The notes below the pieces were generated by a model. It was given only the letters and a program-made list of their open reading frames with translations, did not search any database and was not told the origin of the DNA. Source: Candidatus Bipolaricaulota bacterium (lineage in GTDB: Bacteria; Bipolaricaulota; Bipolaricaulia; UBA7950; UBA9294). Taken from it: 18,492 nt of DNA. Location: positions 1-18,492 of the forward strand of contig JAJOKK010000233.1 in NCBI GenBank assembly GCA_021129875.1. Reading direction: 5' to 3'. Made by a program: the position numbers and the translations under genes. Numbering within the stretch: position 1 is the first letter of the stretch; each line of letters begins with the position of its first letter. Of the stretch, positions 7,421-15,938 are shown one piece after another.

Positions 7421-8356
7421 GTGAACCGGATCTGTCAGATGCTTGGCATTCGCTATCCCGTTCTTTTAGGAGGGATGGCGCATGTGTCGCGTGCCGCGCT
7501 CGTCGCTGCGGTCTCCGACGCCGGTGGGTTAGGGGTGATCGGCTCGGGCGGGATGTCGTCCGCTATACTGGTCTCTCAGATCGCCGAGGTGCGAAGGAAG
7601 ACCGACCGACCGTTCGGGGTCAACCTGTTGCTTATGGACCCCAATATCGATGAACAGGTTGAGATCGTGCTCCGCGAGCGCGTACCCATGGTGACGACTG
7701 GGGCGGGAAACCCGACAAAGTACATAGACCGGCTGAAAGAGGCCGGGATCAAGGTCTTCCCGGTCGTCCCGGCCGGCGCGCTCGCTCGAAGGATGGAACG
7801 GGCCGGGGCCGACGCGATCATCGCTGAGGGGACGGAATCCGGCGGGCACGTCGGCGAGGTGACGACAATCGTCCTTATCCCGCAGGTGGTCGATGTGGTC
7901 TCGATTCCGGTCGTCGCCGCCGGCGGGATCGCCGACGGGCGAGGTATGGCTGCGGCTATCGCGCTCGGGGCGGAAGGAGTACAGCTAGGGACGCGCTTCC
8001 TCGCTTCTGTCGAAGCTCCGGTGCATGCGAACTACAAAGAGGCGATCCTGAAGGCGAACGAACGCGCAACGATCGTCACCGGCAGAAAGGTCGGTGCACC
8101 GGTGCGGACGATTGCAAACCGGATGACCAAGGAGTTCGCCCGCTACGAAGAGGAAGGTCGCCCGTTCGAGGAGTTCGAGAAGCTGGCTGTGGGCGGGCTT
8201 TGCCGGGCCGTCTACGACGGGGATGCGGATACCGGTTCTCTAATGGCCGGGCAGATTAGCGGCCTCATCACCTCGGTGGAACCGGTGGGAACGATCATCG
8301 AGGAGATGGTGGAGACGGCGACCAGGCTCCTCTCGAAAAATGGTGATCTGCGCTAA
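7421..8356 (+). CDS. fabK: Enoyl-[acyl-carrier-protein] reductase II (FabK)
   Basis: 311 residues, normal for FabK, an FMN- and NAD(P)H-dependent TIM-barrel enzyme that carries out the last reduction of each fatty-acid elongation cycle. It starts with NRICQMLGIRYPVLLGGM, the FabK/nitronate-monooxygenase opening. It carries TTGAGNP (about 92-98), AEGTESGGHVGE with the conserved His (about 135-146), AAGGIADGRG (about 166-175) and GAEGVQLGTRFLAS (about 183-196) for FMN phosphate binding. Similarity is to FabK rather than fungal-type nitronate monooxygenase, but that related activity cannot be fully excluded. Start GTG 7421 is chosen because the FabK-type N-terminus begins there and AAGGGGG lies about 7 bases upstream; ATG 7388 would add 11 atypical residues. 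mutS2 follows after 3 bases. Confidence 0.88.
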   Translation: MNRICQMLGIRYPVLLGGMAHVSRAALVAAVSDAGGLGVIGSGGMSSAILVSQIAEVRRKTDRPFGVNLLLMDPNIDEQVEIVLRERVPMVTTGAGNPTKYIDRLKEAGIKVFPVVPAGALARRMERAGADAIIAEGTESGGHVGEVTTIVLIPQVVDVVSIPVVAAGGIADGRGMAAAIALGAEGVQLGTRFLASVEAPVHANYKEAILKANERATIVTGRKVGAPVRTIANRMTKEFARYEEEGRPFEEFEKLAVGGLCRAVYDGDADTGSLMAGQISGLITSVEPVGTIIEEMVETATRLLSKNGDLR

Positions 8357-8359
8357 AAG

Positions 8360-10702
8360 ATGGCGATCGCTGACGACAAGACGCTGCGTAACCTGGAGTA
8401 CGATCGGGTCAAGGGACTGTTGAAGCAATTCTGCTCCTCCTCCCTCGGAGAGGAGGCGGTCGACGCCCTCGTCCCGCTGGATGATCGCGATGCGATCGAA
8501 GAAGGGATGGCCGAGGTCGGCGAGGCGATCGCGTTCCTGGATCGGCAAAGCCGGTTCTCCCTCTACGGATTGGAGGACATCGCCCCGTTGCTGGAGCAGG
8601 CGCAAGAGCGCCTCTTCCTCGATGGGGAAGAGTTTCTCCTCGTCCTGAAAACGATCGAGGCGACCGCGCTCGTCCGCGCCACGCTCGCTGTGCAGGATGA
8701 TCTCCCTATCTTACGCCGGTTCGCCGACCGGCTTTTCGAGGCGGATGCTCTGGGAAAGAGGATCCGCATGACGATAGATGAGTCGGGCGCAATCCGCGAG
8801 GACGCCTCCCCCGCACTGGCCGCGCTTGCGCGTAAACGAAGGACGCTCGAAGGAAGGGTTGAGAAGAAGCTGCGGTCGTTGATCGATCGCCATCCTGAGC
8901 TTCTCAGCGAACCGGTGATCACCCGGCGCGCAGGCCGGCTTGTCGTCCCGATAAAGAGCGGCGCGGTCGGAACGATGGGGTTTGTCGTGCACGGGCGTTC
9001 GGCGACCGGGCAGACCCTGTATGCTGAACCGGTTGCGCTCGTCACGGAGAACAACACCATCGCTACACTGGTCGGAGAGATCGAGGAGGAGCGGCTGCGG
9101 ATCCTGCGCGAGCTGACCGAGGCGTTCAAGGAGAAGGGGCCGGCCTTATTGCGCAACCGGGCAATCCTCTCCCACCTCGACTCCCTGTTCGCCCGCGCAG
9201 CGTATGCGATCGAAGACCACTGCTCATTCCCCCGTTTCTCATCGGCGATCGCGCTGCGCAACGCCCGCCATCCTCTTATCGACCGCAAGAAGGTCGTTCC
9301 TATTTCCATCTCTCTTGGCGGCGACACCCGAATGGTGGTGATCACCGGACCGAACACCGGCGGCAAGACCGTGACCCTGAAGACGATCGGCCTCCTGACG
9401 TTAATGGCCCAATCGATCATCCCGATCCCGGTCTTGCCGGATTCCGAACTCCCCCTCGTCGCTAAGGTGCGCAGCGATATCGGGGACGAGCAGTCGATCG
9501 CGCAGAACCTCTCCACCTTTTCCGCCCACATGAAGAACATCGTCTCCATCCTCGAGGATGCCGATCCTAACACAATGATCCTCCTCGATGAGCTCGGGGC
9601 GGGGACCGACCCGCAGGAAGGGGCCGGCCTCGGTCTCGCAATCATCGAAGCTCTCCTGCAGAGCGAAGCCTTTGTCGCCGTCTCCACGCACCTCACCCCG
9701 CTCAAGTACTTTGCTGTGCGCCATCCCGCGGTAAAGACCGCATCGATGGAATTTGACGTCGACACCCTCTCCCCCACCTTCCGGGTGATCGAAGGACTCC
9801 CCGGGAGGAGCAACGCGTTCATCATCGCCCGCAGCCTCGGTCTGGCCGAGGACCTTGTCGCGCGCGCGCGCGCCTTCCTCTCCCAAGGAGAGATCCGCGC
9901 CGAGGACATTATCGAACAGCTACAGCGGGAGCGTCAGGCGATCGTCGATCATCGGAGGAAGACGGAGCAGGAACTCGCCGCAGCGACAAGGCTGAAAGAG
10001 GTCTACGAGCAGAAGCTGCGCTCCTTTGAACGGGCAAAGGAGGAGGCCCTCTCCCCGCAGATCAAGGAACTGAACACCTTCCTCCGCCGCAGCCAGCATC
10101 AAGTGGAGCGAAGACTGGCAACGATGAAGTCCGCATCTGCGATAGAGGAGGCAAAAGCCGCCCATCGCGAGATCTCCGAGCTTCGCCGGACGCTTAGGGA
10201 GAAAGAAGAACCGGCTGCTACAGGTGGAGAAGCCGCTCTCTCCAGGGAAGAGATCCAGATAGGCCGGCGCGTGCACGTGCGCAGTCTTAACGCCGACGGG
10301 CGGATCGTGCAGCTGTCGCCGCGGGGGAAGGTGACGGTCGATCTAGAAGGGATCCGCGTCTCGACCAAAGAACAGGACCTTGCAGCAGCGAAAGAGGAGG
10401 GACCTAAAAGAGAATTCAGTTCGCACCGCCAATCGCGCCCCATGGCCGTTCGAGTCGACCTGCAGCTGAACGTGCGAGGGATGACCACCTCCGAGGCGTT
10501 ACGGGAAGTGGAATCGTACATCGATCGGCTCCTCCTTGCCGATATAAGGCAGGCGAGTATCCTGCACGGGAAAGGGACCGGTGCCCTGCGCGACGCGGTG
10601 CAGAGCTACCTCGCCTCCTGCTCCCTCGTCGCCTCGTTCGCCTCCGCCCGCGCACGGGAGGGAGGAGATGGGGTCACCGTATTTGATCTTGCGGGGGAGT
10701 GA
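8360..10702 (+). CDS. mutS2: Endonuclease MutS2
   Basis: 780 residues, full length for MutS2. The mismatch-binding N-terminal domain of MutS1 is absent. Core and clamp regions run to about residue 290, then the ABC-type ATPase with Walker A TGPNTGGKT (about 329-337), Walker B and signature region ILLDELGAGTDPQEGAG (about 407-423) and STHLTPLKY (about 442-450). A long charged coiled coil spans about 515-615, a small KOW-like region about 630-675 and a C-terminal Smr domain about 698-778 with HGKGTG (736-741). MutS2 is known to suppress recombination and, in Firmicutes, to act on collided ribosomes. The usual LDxRG motif of the Smr domain reads LNVRG here, so the first acidic residue is Asn, as seen in some relatives. 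The gene lacks a strong ribosome-binding site and is probably coupled to fabK. Confidence 0.95.
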   Translation: MAIADDKTLRNLEYDRVKGLLKQFCSSSLGEEAVDALVPLDDRDAIEEGMAEVGEAIAFLDRQSRFSLYGLEDIAPLLEQAQERLFLDGEEFLLVLKTIEATALVRATLAVQDDLPILRRFADRLFEADALGKRIRMTIDESGAIREDASPALAALARKRRTLEGRVEKKLRSLIDRHPELLSEPVITRRAGRLVVPIKSGAVGTMGFVVHGRSATGQTLYAEPVALVTENNTIATLVGEIEEERLRILRELTEAFKEKGPALLRNRAILSHLDSLFARAAYAIEDHCSFPRFSSAIALRNARHPLIDRKKVVPISISLGGDTRMVVITGPNTGGKTVTLKTIGLLTLMAQSIIPIPVLPDSELPLVAKVRSDIGDEQSIAQNLSTFSAHMKNIVSILEDADPNTMILLDELGAGTDPQEGAGLGLAIIEALLQSEAFVAVSTHLTPLKYFAVRHPAVKTASMEFDVDTLSPTFRVIEGLPGRSNAFIIARSLGLAEDLVARARAFLSQGEIRAEDIIEQLQRERQAIVDHRRKTEQELAAATRLKEVYEQKLRSFERAKEEALSPQIKELNTFLRRSQHQVERRLATMKSASAIEEAKAAHREISELRRTLREKEEPAATGGEAALSREEIQIGRRVHVRSLNADGRIVQLSPRGKVTVDLEGIRVSTKEQDLAAAKEEGPKREFSSHRQSRPMAVRVDLQLNVRGMTTSEALREVESYIDRLLLADIRQASILHGKGTGALRDAVQSYLASCSLVASFASARAREGGDGVTVFDLAGE

Positions 10703-10811
10703 TCATTAAGCACCTTCACCGCTAAGAACACTCTCAGGGATACGGTAGGTTTGTAATTATTGCAGTTCAGTCAAATCGCCACACAAAGCAAGGGTTGCAA
10801 TCATAACACGA
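10703..10811. other. Convergent gap between mutS2 and glmM
   Basis: 109 bases between two convergent stop codons. It is more AT-rich than its surroundings. I see no stem-loop with a T-run in either direction, so no intrinsic terminator is called. Confidence 0.5.
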
Positions 10812-12149
10812 TCACTGATTGCTGTTTGTCTCCGCCTTTATCACAGCGACCAGTTCCGCACATATCTCGTTGCAGAGAGGTTCATCTTTCCCCTCGACCA
10901 TCACCCGGATGACGGGCTGGGTCCCTGAAGGGCGTATGACGAGCCTCCCCCCATTTCCTAGTCGGTCCTTTGCTTTGCGGAATGCTTCCTTGAGGGAAGG
11001 GAGCGCAAGGAGCGTGTTGGAGTCTTTCACTGCGATGTTGGCGCTGATCTGAGGGTAGAGAGGGATCTCCTCTGCCAGGGTGTGCAGGTCAGCCCCCGGT
11101 TCGTGCGCGATTTCTAGGAGCTTCACCGCGGTGAGGATCCCATCGCCGGTCGGGCTGTGATCGGAGAAGATGATATGCCCTGATTGTTCCCCCCCGATCT
11201 GGGCTTGGTGGGCGAGCATCGCCTGGGCTACGTTCCGGTCGCCGACCGGGGTGCGCACTACCTGAATCTCCTCCTTGGCGAGCGCCTGCTCCAGGCCGAG
11301 GTTGCTCATGATCGTGGTGACAAGGATCGGCGGATTGAGCACCCCTTTACGCTTCATGTGCATGGCGATGATCCCCATCATCCGATCGCCGTCGATCGTC
11401 TCCCCGGTCGGGGTGACGAGCAGAACCCGGTCGCCGTCGCCATCGAAGGCGATCCCTAAATCGGCGCGATGCTTCAGGACCGCCGCGTGGAGTGGCTCGA
11501 GATGGGTGGAACCGCACCCTTGGTTGATCCGTGCGCCGTTAAGAGCGGTGTGAAGCTCGATCACCCGTGCATTGAAGTGCCGCAGAACGCGTGGGGCGAT
11601 TGCGCCGGTCGCCCCGTATGCACAGTCGACAACGATCGTCCGTTTCCCAAGGTCGATCTCTTCGATTTCAATCGTCCCGGAAAGGAAGGCGGCGTACCGG
11701 CTCGCCGCCGCTTCAAGCGGATAGATCCTCCCTACAGACTCGGCCCGGCGGCCTAGTTTGCCGAGAGTGCTCTCGATTGTCTCTTCCTGTTCCCGAGAGA
11801 GTTTCCTTCCCTGACGATTAAAGAACTTAATCCCGTTGTCCTCTGGCTGGTTATGCGATGCGGAGACCACCACACCGAGATCGGCACGTTCGTCCTTTAT
11901 CAGGAAGGAGATCGCCGGGGTGGGGATCACTCCGGCGAGAAGGACATCGGCGCCACCGGTAGTAAAACCGGCGGCCAGCGCGCCTTCGAGCATCGGTCCG
12001 CTTATCCGCGTGTCTCGTCCGATGATCACCCGCCCGCCTGCAGGGACAAGGAGCTCGGATGTGGCGCGCGCCAGGGCGAGGGAGAGCTCCGGGGTGATCT
12101 CCTGATTCGCTCTTCCCCGCACCCCATCTGTACCGAACAAGGGCGTCAT
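10812..12149 (-). CDS. glmM: Phosphoglucosamine mutase
   Basis: 445 residues, normal for GlmM, which converts glucosamine-6-phosphate to glucosamine-1-phosphate for UDP-GlcNAc and peptidoglycan synthesis. The order of motifs is complete: N-terminal PLFGTDGVRG, the phosphoserine loop VSASHN with catalytic Ser near 98, the metal loop AFDGDGDR (about 236-243), the sugar-binding GGEQSGH (about 320-326) and the phosphate-binding RPSGT near 407. Two small departures are visible: SASHNQPEDNG where NP is usual after the His, and RPSGTQP where TEP is more common. Neither removes the catalytic Ser or the metal Asp residues. Start ATG 12149 begins the family N-terminus and overlaps the upstream stop by one base (TGATG); a frame from 12176 would add nine unrelated residues. 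Confidence 0.94.
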   Translation of the reverse strand: MTPLFGTDGVRGRANQEITPELSLALARATSELLVPAGGRVIIGRDTRISGPMLEGALAAGFTTGGADVLLAGVIPTPAISFLIKDERADLGVVVSASHNQPEDNGIKFFNRQGRKLSREQEETIESTLGKLGRRAESVGRIYPLEAAASRYAAFLSGTIEIEEIDLGKRTIVVDCAYGATGAIAPRVLRHFNARVIELHTALNGARINQGCGSTHLEPLHAAVLKHRADLGIAFDGDGDRVLLVTPTGETIDGDRMMGIIAMHMKRKGVLNPPILVTTIMSNLGLEQALAKEEIQVVRTPVGDRNVAQAMLAHQAQIGGEQSGHIIFSDHSPTGDGILTAVKLLEIAHEPGADLHTLAEEIPLYPQISANIAVKDSNTLLALPSLKEAFRKAKDRLGNGGRLVIRPSGTQPVIRVMVEGKDEPLCNEICAELVAVIKAETNSNQ

Positions 12150-12625
12150 CACGGTGACCCCGCACGCAGGACCCATCCGCCTCCCAGAGTGAGGAGCGGT
12201 GGCGCCAGTGCCAAAGGGAAGAGAATCTCGCCGCCGACTCCTACCTGGAATACCTCCGCAACAGGCAGGCGGTAGGAGAACCCTGCTCCAACGAGTGGAG
12301 AAGGGAAGCGTGCGGTAAGATCGAAGTAGGAGATACCGGCAGTCAGCCGAAGTAGGCTGGTGCCGCGACCCTCTTCTCCGCCGAACGCTACTTCCACGCT
12401 CCCCAGGATGAGGGTCTTTCCCTCAGGGGTGAGGAAGAGCGATGCCACCCCCCAGCCAAAAGGGAGCCTCATCCCTAGATCGACCCCGACCATGAATGGA
12501 ACGTTCCCCAGCGGGAGGACGATGCGCAGCCCTATATAGTCGATCCCTGCTGCGGCTGCAGCAGGGACGTCGCCAATGGGGAGAATAATGCACAGGAGTC
12601 CGAGGAGGAGCGATCGTGATAGCAT
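12149..12625 (-). CDS. Small exported protein, possible beta-barrel
   Basis: About 158 residues from ATG 12625. The N-terminus is a clear signal peptide: MLSRSLLLGLLCIILPIG, then an alanine run ending AAAAAG (cleavage near residue 26). The mature part alternates hydrophobic and glycine/polar residues (for example VGAGFSYRLPVAEVFQVGVGG) with few charges, as in short outer-membrane strands, and ends LLTLGGGWVLRAGSP. I recognise no named family. The longer frame back to 12742 overlaps the upstream gene and would put about 39 polar residues before the signal peptide, so I reject that start; the ribosome-binding site at 12625 is weak. It lies 43 bases after the CsgG-domain gene and overlaps glmM by one base, so a role with the CsgG-like protein at the envelope is a reasonable inference. 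Confidence 0.65.
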   Translation of the reverse strand: MLSRSLLLGLLCIILPIGDVPAAAAAGIDYIGLRIVLPLGNVPFMVGVDLGMRLPFGWGVASLFLTPEGKTLILGSVEVAFGGEEGRGTSLLRLTAGISYFDLTARFPSPLVGAGFSYRLPVAEVFQVGVGGEILFPLALAPPLLTLGGGWVLRAGSP

Positions 12626-12668
12626 TCTGGTCGGAAGTCTATCCGATCTATGCGCTGGTTGCCAACTA

Positions 12669-14309
12669 TTACGGCGTTGCGAGACGTACGATCGCCCCGA
12701 TGAGTGGGGTGAAGTCGGTCGTCTTAACCCCGTAGGAGACACGGGCGCGCACCTCGGTGATGACGATCTCCCCTTTCACACCCACAAGATCGTAGGAGAG
12801 AATCTCCCCGCTGCTCGGATCGATGACAAGGTTCTCCGTCTCCAAGACCTGGAAGAAGTCGCCCCTCACTACCCCGGCGGCTGCCCCGATATTGATCACC
12901 ACGCGCCCATCGGGGAAGATCGTTGCAATCTGGCCGTCCATCGGTCTTTGCACCTGCATCGTTGGTGGGATTAGGCTGCGTGCACCGACCACGGCCGGCG
13001 CTACGTCCTTCATTCCATGGATCAGGCGGGTGAGGAGCCGGTCAAGCGTGCTGTCTATAGTCTTTCCAACGATAGTCTCACCGAACAGGCCGCTCCCCAC
13101 CGTGATTTCGTCGATCACCGAGACAGTCAGTCCGCCATCGGGCCTGATCAGGAAGCTGACAGCGGCGATGTAGGAGGACCCGTCCCACAGCTTAGCGATA
13201 TAGGTCCCCGGGCTCATCCGCATGTTCGACGTATCGCGCTGGTCCCAGAACCACTCTCCGCAGCCACCGGCGGCGATGAACTGCCAACCGAGCTGTCTAA
13301 GGAAGGCGCCCCCGCCCGTGCGGATCTCAATTGTGTACCAACCACCAAATGGGCCGGGGTTTCTGTACCCGATTCGCACTGTCTCACCGAGACGGTAGTC
13401 CGATCTGTCCATGCGCAGACCGCCGAGGCAGACGTTCGCCGCTGCTGGTCTTGCCAGGGAGAAGAGCTTCCCGAGATCGACGGAGAAGCCGGTCGCCCCA
13501 TCTGCCGTTCCTGTCGCCGAGACAGAGCTCATCACCTCCGAGGTGTGCACGTTCACCAGCCGGGCGGATACCTCCACCTCCACGGACGCGCTCCTGACAC
13601 TGAAGAAGCCGAGGCTCACCGCCACTTGCTGTATACTGACCCTGGTGATCGAACCGACGATCAGCAGGTCGGTCCCGAGGATTTGTCCCGCTGTCACCAG
13701 GTTCTCGGTGATAGCGGGATTAAGGCCGCGTTCCTGAAGCACCGCTTCGAGCGCGCTCCGTTCCAGGACGCGCACCCCGCTCCTTAGCAGCCGTTCGGTC
13801 AACTGGTCGGCTATCCCTTCTTCCACGTTGAAGAACCCGGACCTGCTTTGGTCATCGAATCGCGCCACCACCACCTTGAGGTCGGCGAGGTAAGGCGTGG
13901 CAGCCCGATCGATCGGAACGACCACGGTGATGACCAGGGTGTTGTTCTCTTCGTTCGATTCATCGATTCGGTTGAACGGCTGGTCCGCCTCTACACCGAT
14001 CGTATGCACCCCGGGTTCGGCCGTCCACTCAAATGACACAGTCCGCGACCGTCCGGCATCGAGGCCGAACGGGATCGATGGGGCATCTACCCGGGATTCG
14101 TTCATAAGGAAGCGCACGCTGAATCGCCCCTCTGCATTGCTCTCCCCCACATTCTTCACCGTTGCCGTCACCGTGACTGTCTCGCCGGCGAGCGGGTTCT
14201 GCGGGGCGAGTATGATCTCGGTGACGACGAGGTCCGGATCGGCGAGAACGGCCACGCTACTAAATAGGACGATCAGCAGGCTGATCAGCAATATGCAACT
14301 TTTCGACAT
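12669..14309 (-). CDS. Exported CARDB + CsgG-domain envelope protein
   Basis: 546 residues from ATG 14309, which has GAGGAG 7 bases upstream. A signal peptide (1-23, ending SVAVLA before DPD) has no lipobox cysteine, unlike classical CsgG. A CARDB-type adhesion fold follows (about 25-130; PDLVVTEIILAPQNPLAGET, then NRIDESNEENNTL). A CsgG-like domain spans about 140-290, with VVVARFDDQSRSGFFNVEEG, VLERSALEAVLQERGL and the ILGTDLLIVGSITRV strand. Then come an Ig/FlgD-like insert (about 295-390; SPGTYIAKLWDG) with the only two mature cysteines (about 294 and 350), a short helix and a C-terminal FlgT/CsgG-tail-like beta domain (about 450-546). CsgG proteins are outer-membrane secretion or assembly components; here the CARDB fusion suggests a surface or periplasmic scaffold. 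It is four bases downstream of the MFS gene and upstream of a small exported protein. The exact role is unknown. Confidence 0.8.
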   Translation of the reverse strand: MSKSCILLISLLIVLFSSVAVLADPDLVVTEIILAPQNPLAGETVTVTATVKNVGESNAEGRFSVRFLMNESRVDAPSIPFGLDAGRSRTVSFEWTAEPGVHTIGVEADQPFNRIDESNEENNTLVITVVVPIDRAATPYLADLKVVVARFDDQSRSGFFNVEEGIADQLTERLLRSGVRVLERSALEAVLQERGLNPAITENLVTAGQILGTDLLIVGSITRVSIQQVAVSLGFFSVRSASVEVEVSARLVNVHTSEVMSSVSATGTADGATGFSVDLGKLFSLARPAAANVCLGGLRMDRSDYRLGETVRIGYRNPGPFGGWYTIEIRTGGGAFLRQLGWQFIAAGGCGEWFWDQRDTSNMRMSPGTYIAKLWDGSSYIAAVSFLIRPDGGLTVSVIDEITVGSGLFGETIVGKTIDSTLDRLLTRLIHGMKDVAPAVVGARSLIPPTMQVQRPMDGQIATIFPDGRVVINIGAAAGVVRGDFFQVLETENLVIDPSSGEILSYDLVGVKGEIVITEVRARVSYGVKTTDFTPLIGAIVRLATP

Positions 14310-14313
14310 CGTA

Positions 14314-15687
14314 CTACTCCTCTTTTCTATCTTGCTTTCCATCTTGCACTATATACACGAGGGGGCGCTCAGAGTTTCGCCCTCCTTTGATCCGTACGCG
14401 CAACAGACTCGCTCCCGCAGCAGCAACCGCAGCGATGATCACCAGTGTCCCGCCTACTCCGATCCTGTCGGCCAGAAGGCCGACAAGAGGGGCGATGCCG
14501 GCCGAGAGCAGGGTGCGCAGCTGGAATTCGACCGAGAGACCGGTCGCCATCGTTCGTTGCGGGATGAGGTCTGCAAGGTAACCGACCATGATCGGGCGGC
14601 GAACGTTTTGCAGCATGTAGAATCCAAGGAAGGCGACGATGGAGAGGGGGTAGATCCGCAGAGCGGCGGAGACTCCGGCCACCCCGAGGAGGCAGACCCC
14701 AAGGAGATAGCTGATGTTCACCGCCGCGGGGAGAGAACCGGCGCGCTCCCTCATCCGGCCAGCATTCGCCGCGGCATAGCTTGTGCCAAGGTGAAGGACG
14801 AAGTATAGGACCCCAACGACGACCGCCACCCGTTGCTCATCACGCACAAAGAGGAGAACAGGCAAGGCGAGCGCTTGGGCCTGCAGGATAGGTTGCAGGT
14901 AGACCTTGGTCGATCGGAAGAGGGCGTCGAAGGATGCGCTGTTCGCCAGACCGCGCAGCAGCAACGGCCGGCGGAAGATGCTTGCAAAACCGTGCAGCGC
15001 CGCGGCAATCCTCCCAGCGAGCCTTATTAAGGCAGGTCTCATCGAGGTGAACCTCATCGAGGCGGACCTCATCGAGGCACGCCGCAGCTTCCACTTTCCT
15101 TTCAGCGGGATAATCTCCCCGTCAAGCTCCTTGGGGTAGGAGATCATGAGGAGGAGAGCTAGGATGTACGGGACGATCGAGGCTAGAAAGACGACCCGGA
15201 ACCCTCCGGTGTAGAAGACGAGCCCGGCGGCGATCAGTGCGGCTATGCTCGAGCCAAGCTGCGATGCCGCACGAGTATGGCCGTAATATTCCACCTTGCT
15301 CGCCGCAATTCCCTTGATCTTAAGGTGTTCGAGGATCATCGCCTTATGCGTCCCCGAGCGGAATGTCTCCCCGAACGCAAACAAGACCATTGCCATAGCG
15401 TAGCGAGAGAAACAGGAGACGAGGTAGAAGAGGGCAAAGGAGAGGATGTAGAAAGAGAACGCGGAGATCATCGCCTTGCGTCGCCCGTAGGCATCGGCGA
15501 TCACCCCCGTCGGGACCTCAAGCAGGTTTGTAGCGACCGCGCGGATCGAGAAGAGCACCCCGATCTCCAGGAACGAGAGCCCGCTCTCACGGAAGAAGAG
15601 GATGATGAACGGGTCGAAGAAACGAAAGTTCTTCAGGAACCCGTACGCGCAGAATTTGCGGTACATCACATCTTTAAGAATCGCCAT
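14314..15687 (-). CDS. MFS transporter with repeat-bearing central loop
   Basis: 457 residues with about twelve hydrophobic segments. The signature loop 2-3 motif is present as GVIADAYGRRKAM (about 61-73), and the second half repeats the pattern with GLLADRIGVGG (about 413-423). Such proteins are secondary transporters of the major facilitator superfamily; the substrate is not evident. The cytoplasmic loop between the halves (about 190-240) is long and basic and contains tandem five-residue units of the type xSMRx (203-222), encoded by a 15-base DNA repeat. The ATG at 15687 has only a weak ribosome-binding site; an AT-rich TATTTTAAAAT lies 20-30 bases upstream on the minus strand. It is the first gene of the run MFS, CsgG-domain protein, small exported protein, glmM. 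Confidence 0.88.
   Translation of the reverse strand: MAILKDVMYRKFCAYGFLKNFRFFDPFIILFFRESGLSFLEIGVLFSIRAVATNLLEVPTGVIADAYGRRKAMISAFSFYILSFALFYLVSCFSRYAMAMVLFAFGETFRSGTHKAMILEHLKIKGIAASKVEYYGHTRAASQLGSSIAALIAAGLVFYTGGFRVVFLASIVPYILALLLMISYPKELDGEIIPLKGKWKLRRASMRSASMRFTSMRPALIRLAGRIAAALHGFASIFRRPLLLRGLANSASFDALFRSTKVYLQPILQAQALALPVLLFVRDEQRVAVVVGVLYFVLHLGTSYAAANAGRMRERAGSLPAAVNISYLLGVCLLGVAGVSAALRIYPLSIVAFLGFYMLQNVRRPIMVGYLADLIPQRTMATGLSVEFQLRTLLSAGIAPLVGLLADRIGVGGTLVIIAAVAAAGASLLRVRIKGGRNSERPLVYIVQDGKQDRKEE
15038..15077. repeat. 15-base tandem repeat inside the MFS gene
   Basis: The 10-base core CTCATCGAGG occurs exactly at 15038-15047, 15053-15062 and 15068-15077, a perfect 15-base period, with similar flanks at each side. 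The period is a multiple of three, so gain or loss of a unit changes the cytoplasmic loop by five residues without a frameshift. Confidence 0.9.
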
Positions 15688-15815
15688 AACTGTTCAGAGA
15701 GCTCATATTTTAAAATAGGCCTTTCTGTGTTACTGGTCGTGCGTCCGAAAGTCCTGGTTGCTGCCATATAGTGCGTCACAGCCCGAATACGCCATAAGCA
15801 TGCGACAGACAATCT

Positions 15816-15844
15816 TTGATTGCAAGGCTTTGATCGGTGATAAG
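15816..15844 (+). promoter_or_regulatory. Candidate promoter for the FAH-family gene
   Basis: TTGATT (15816-15821) and GATAAG (15839-15844) lie 17 bases apart, each matching the sigma-70 consensus at 4/6. They would give a leader of roughly 90 bases before ATG 15939. The rest of the 15688-15938 gap, between divergent genes, shows no other clear signal. Confidence 0.3.
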
Positions 15845-15938
15845 ACCCGCGCTGTGCCTGGTCGGAGCGGCGGGACTGCTTGAAGTGAACCGGGCGATGG
15901 GATACGTTTCACCCACACCTTTAGTAGCTGGAGTGCTC

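Noticed and set aside
8563..9909. Minus-strand 448-residue open frame inside mutS2
   Set aside because: It is long only because the GC-rich mutS2 coding strand has few antisense stops. The product is Ser/Arg-rich with no domain, while mutS2 has all its motifs.
13017..13787. Plus-strand 256-residue open frame
   Set aside because: It is antisense to the CARDB/CsgG gene, with the composition of a shadow frame.
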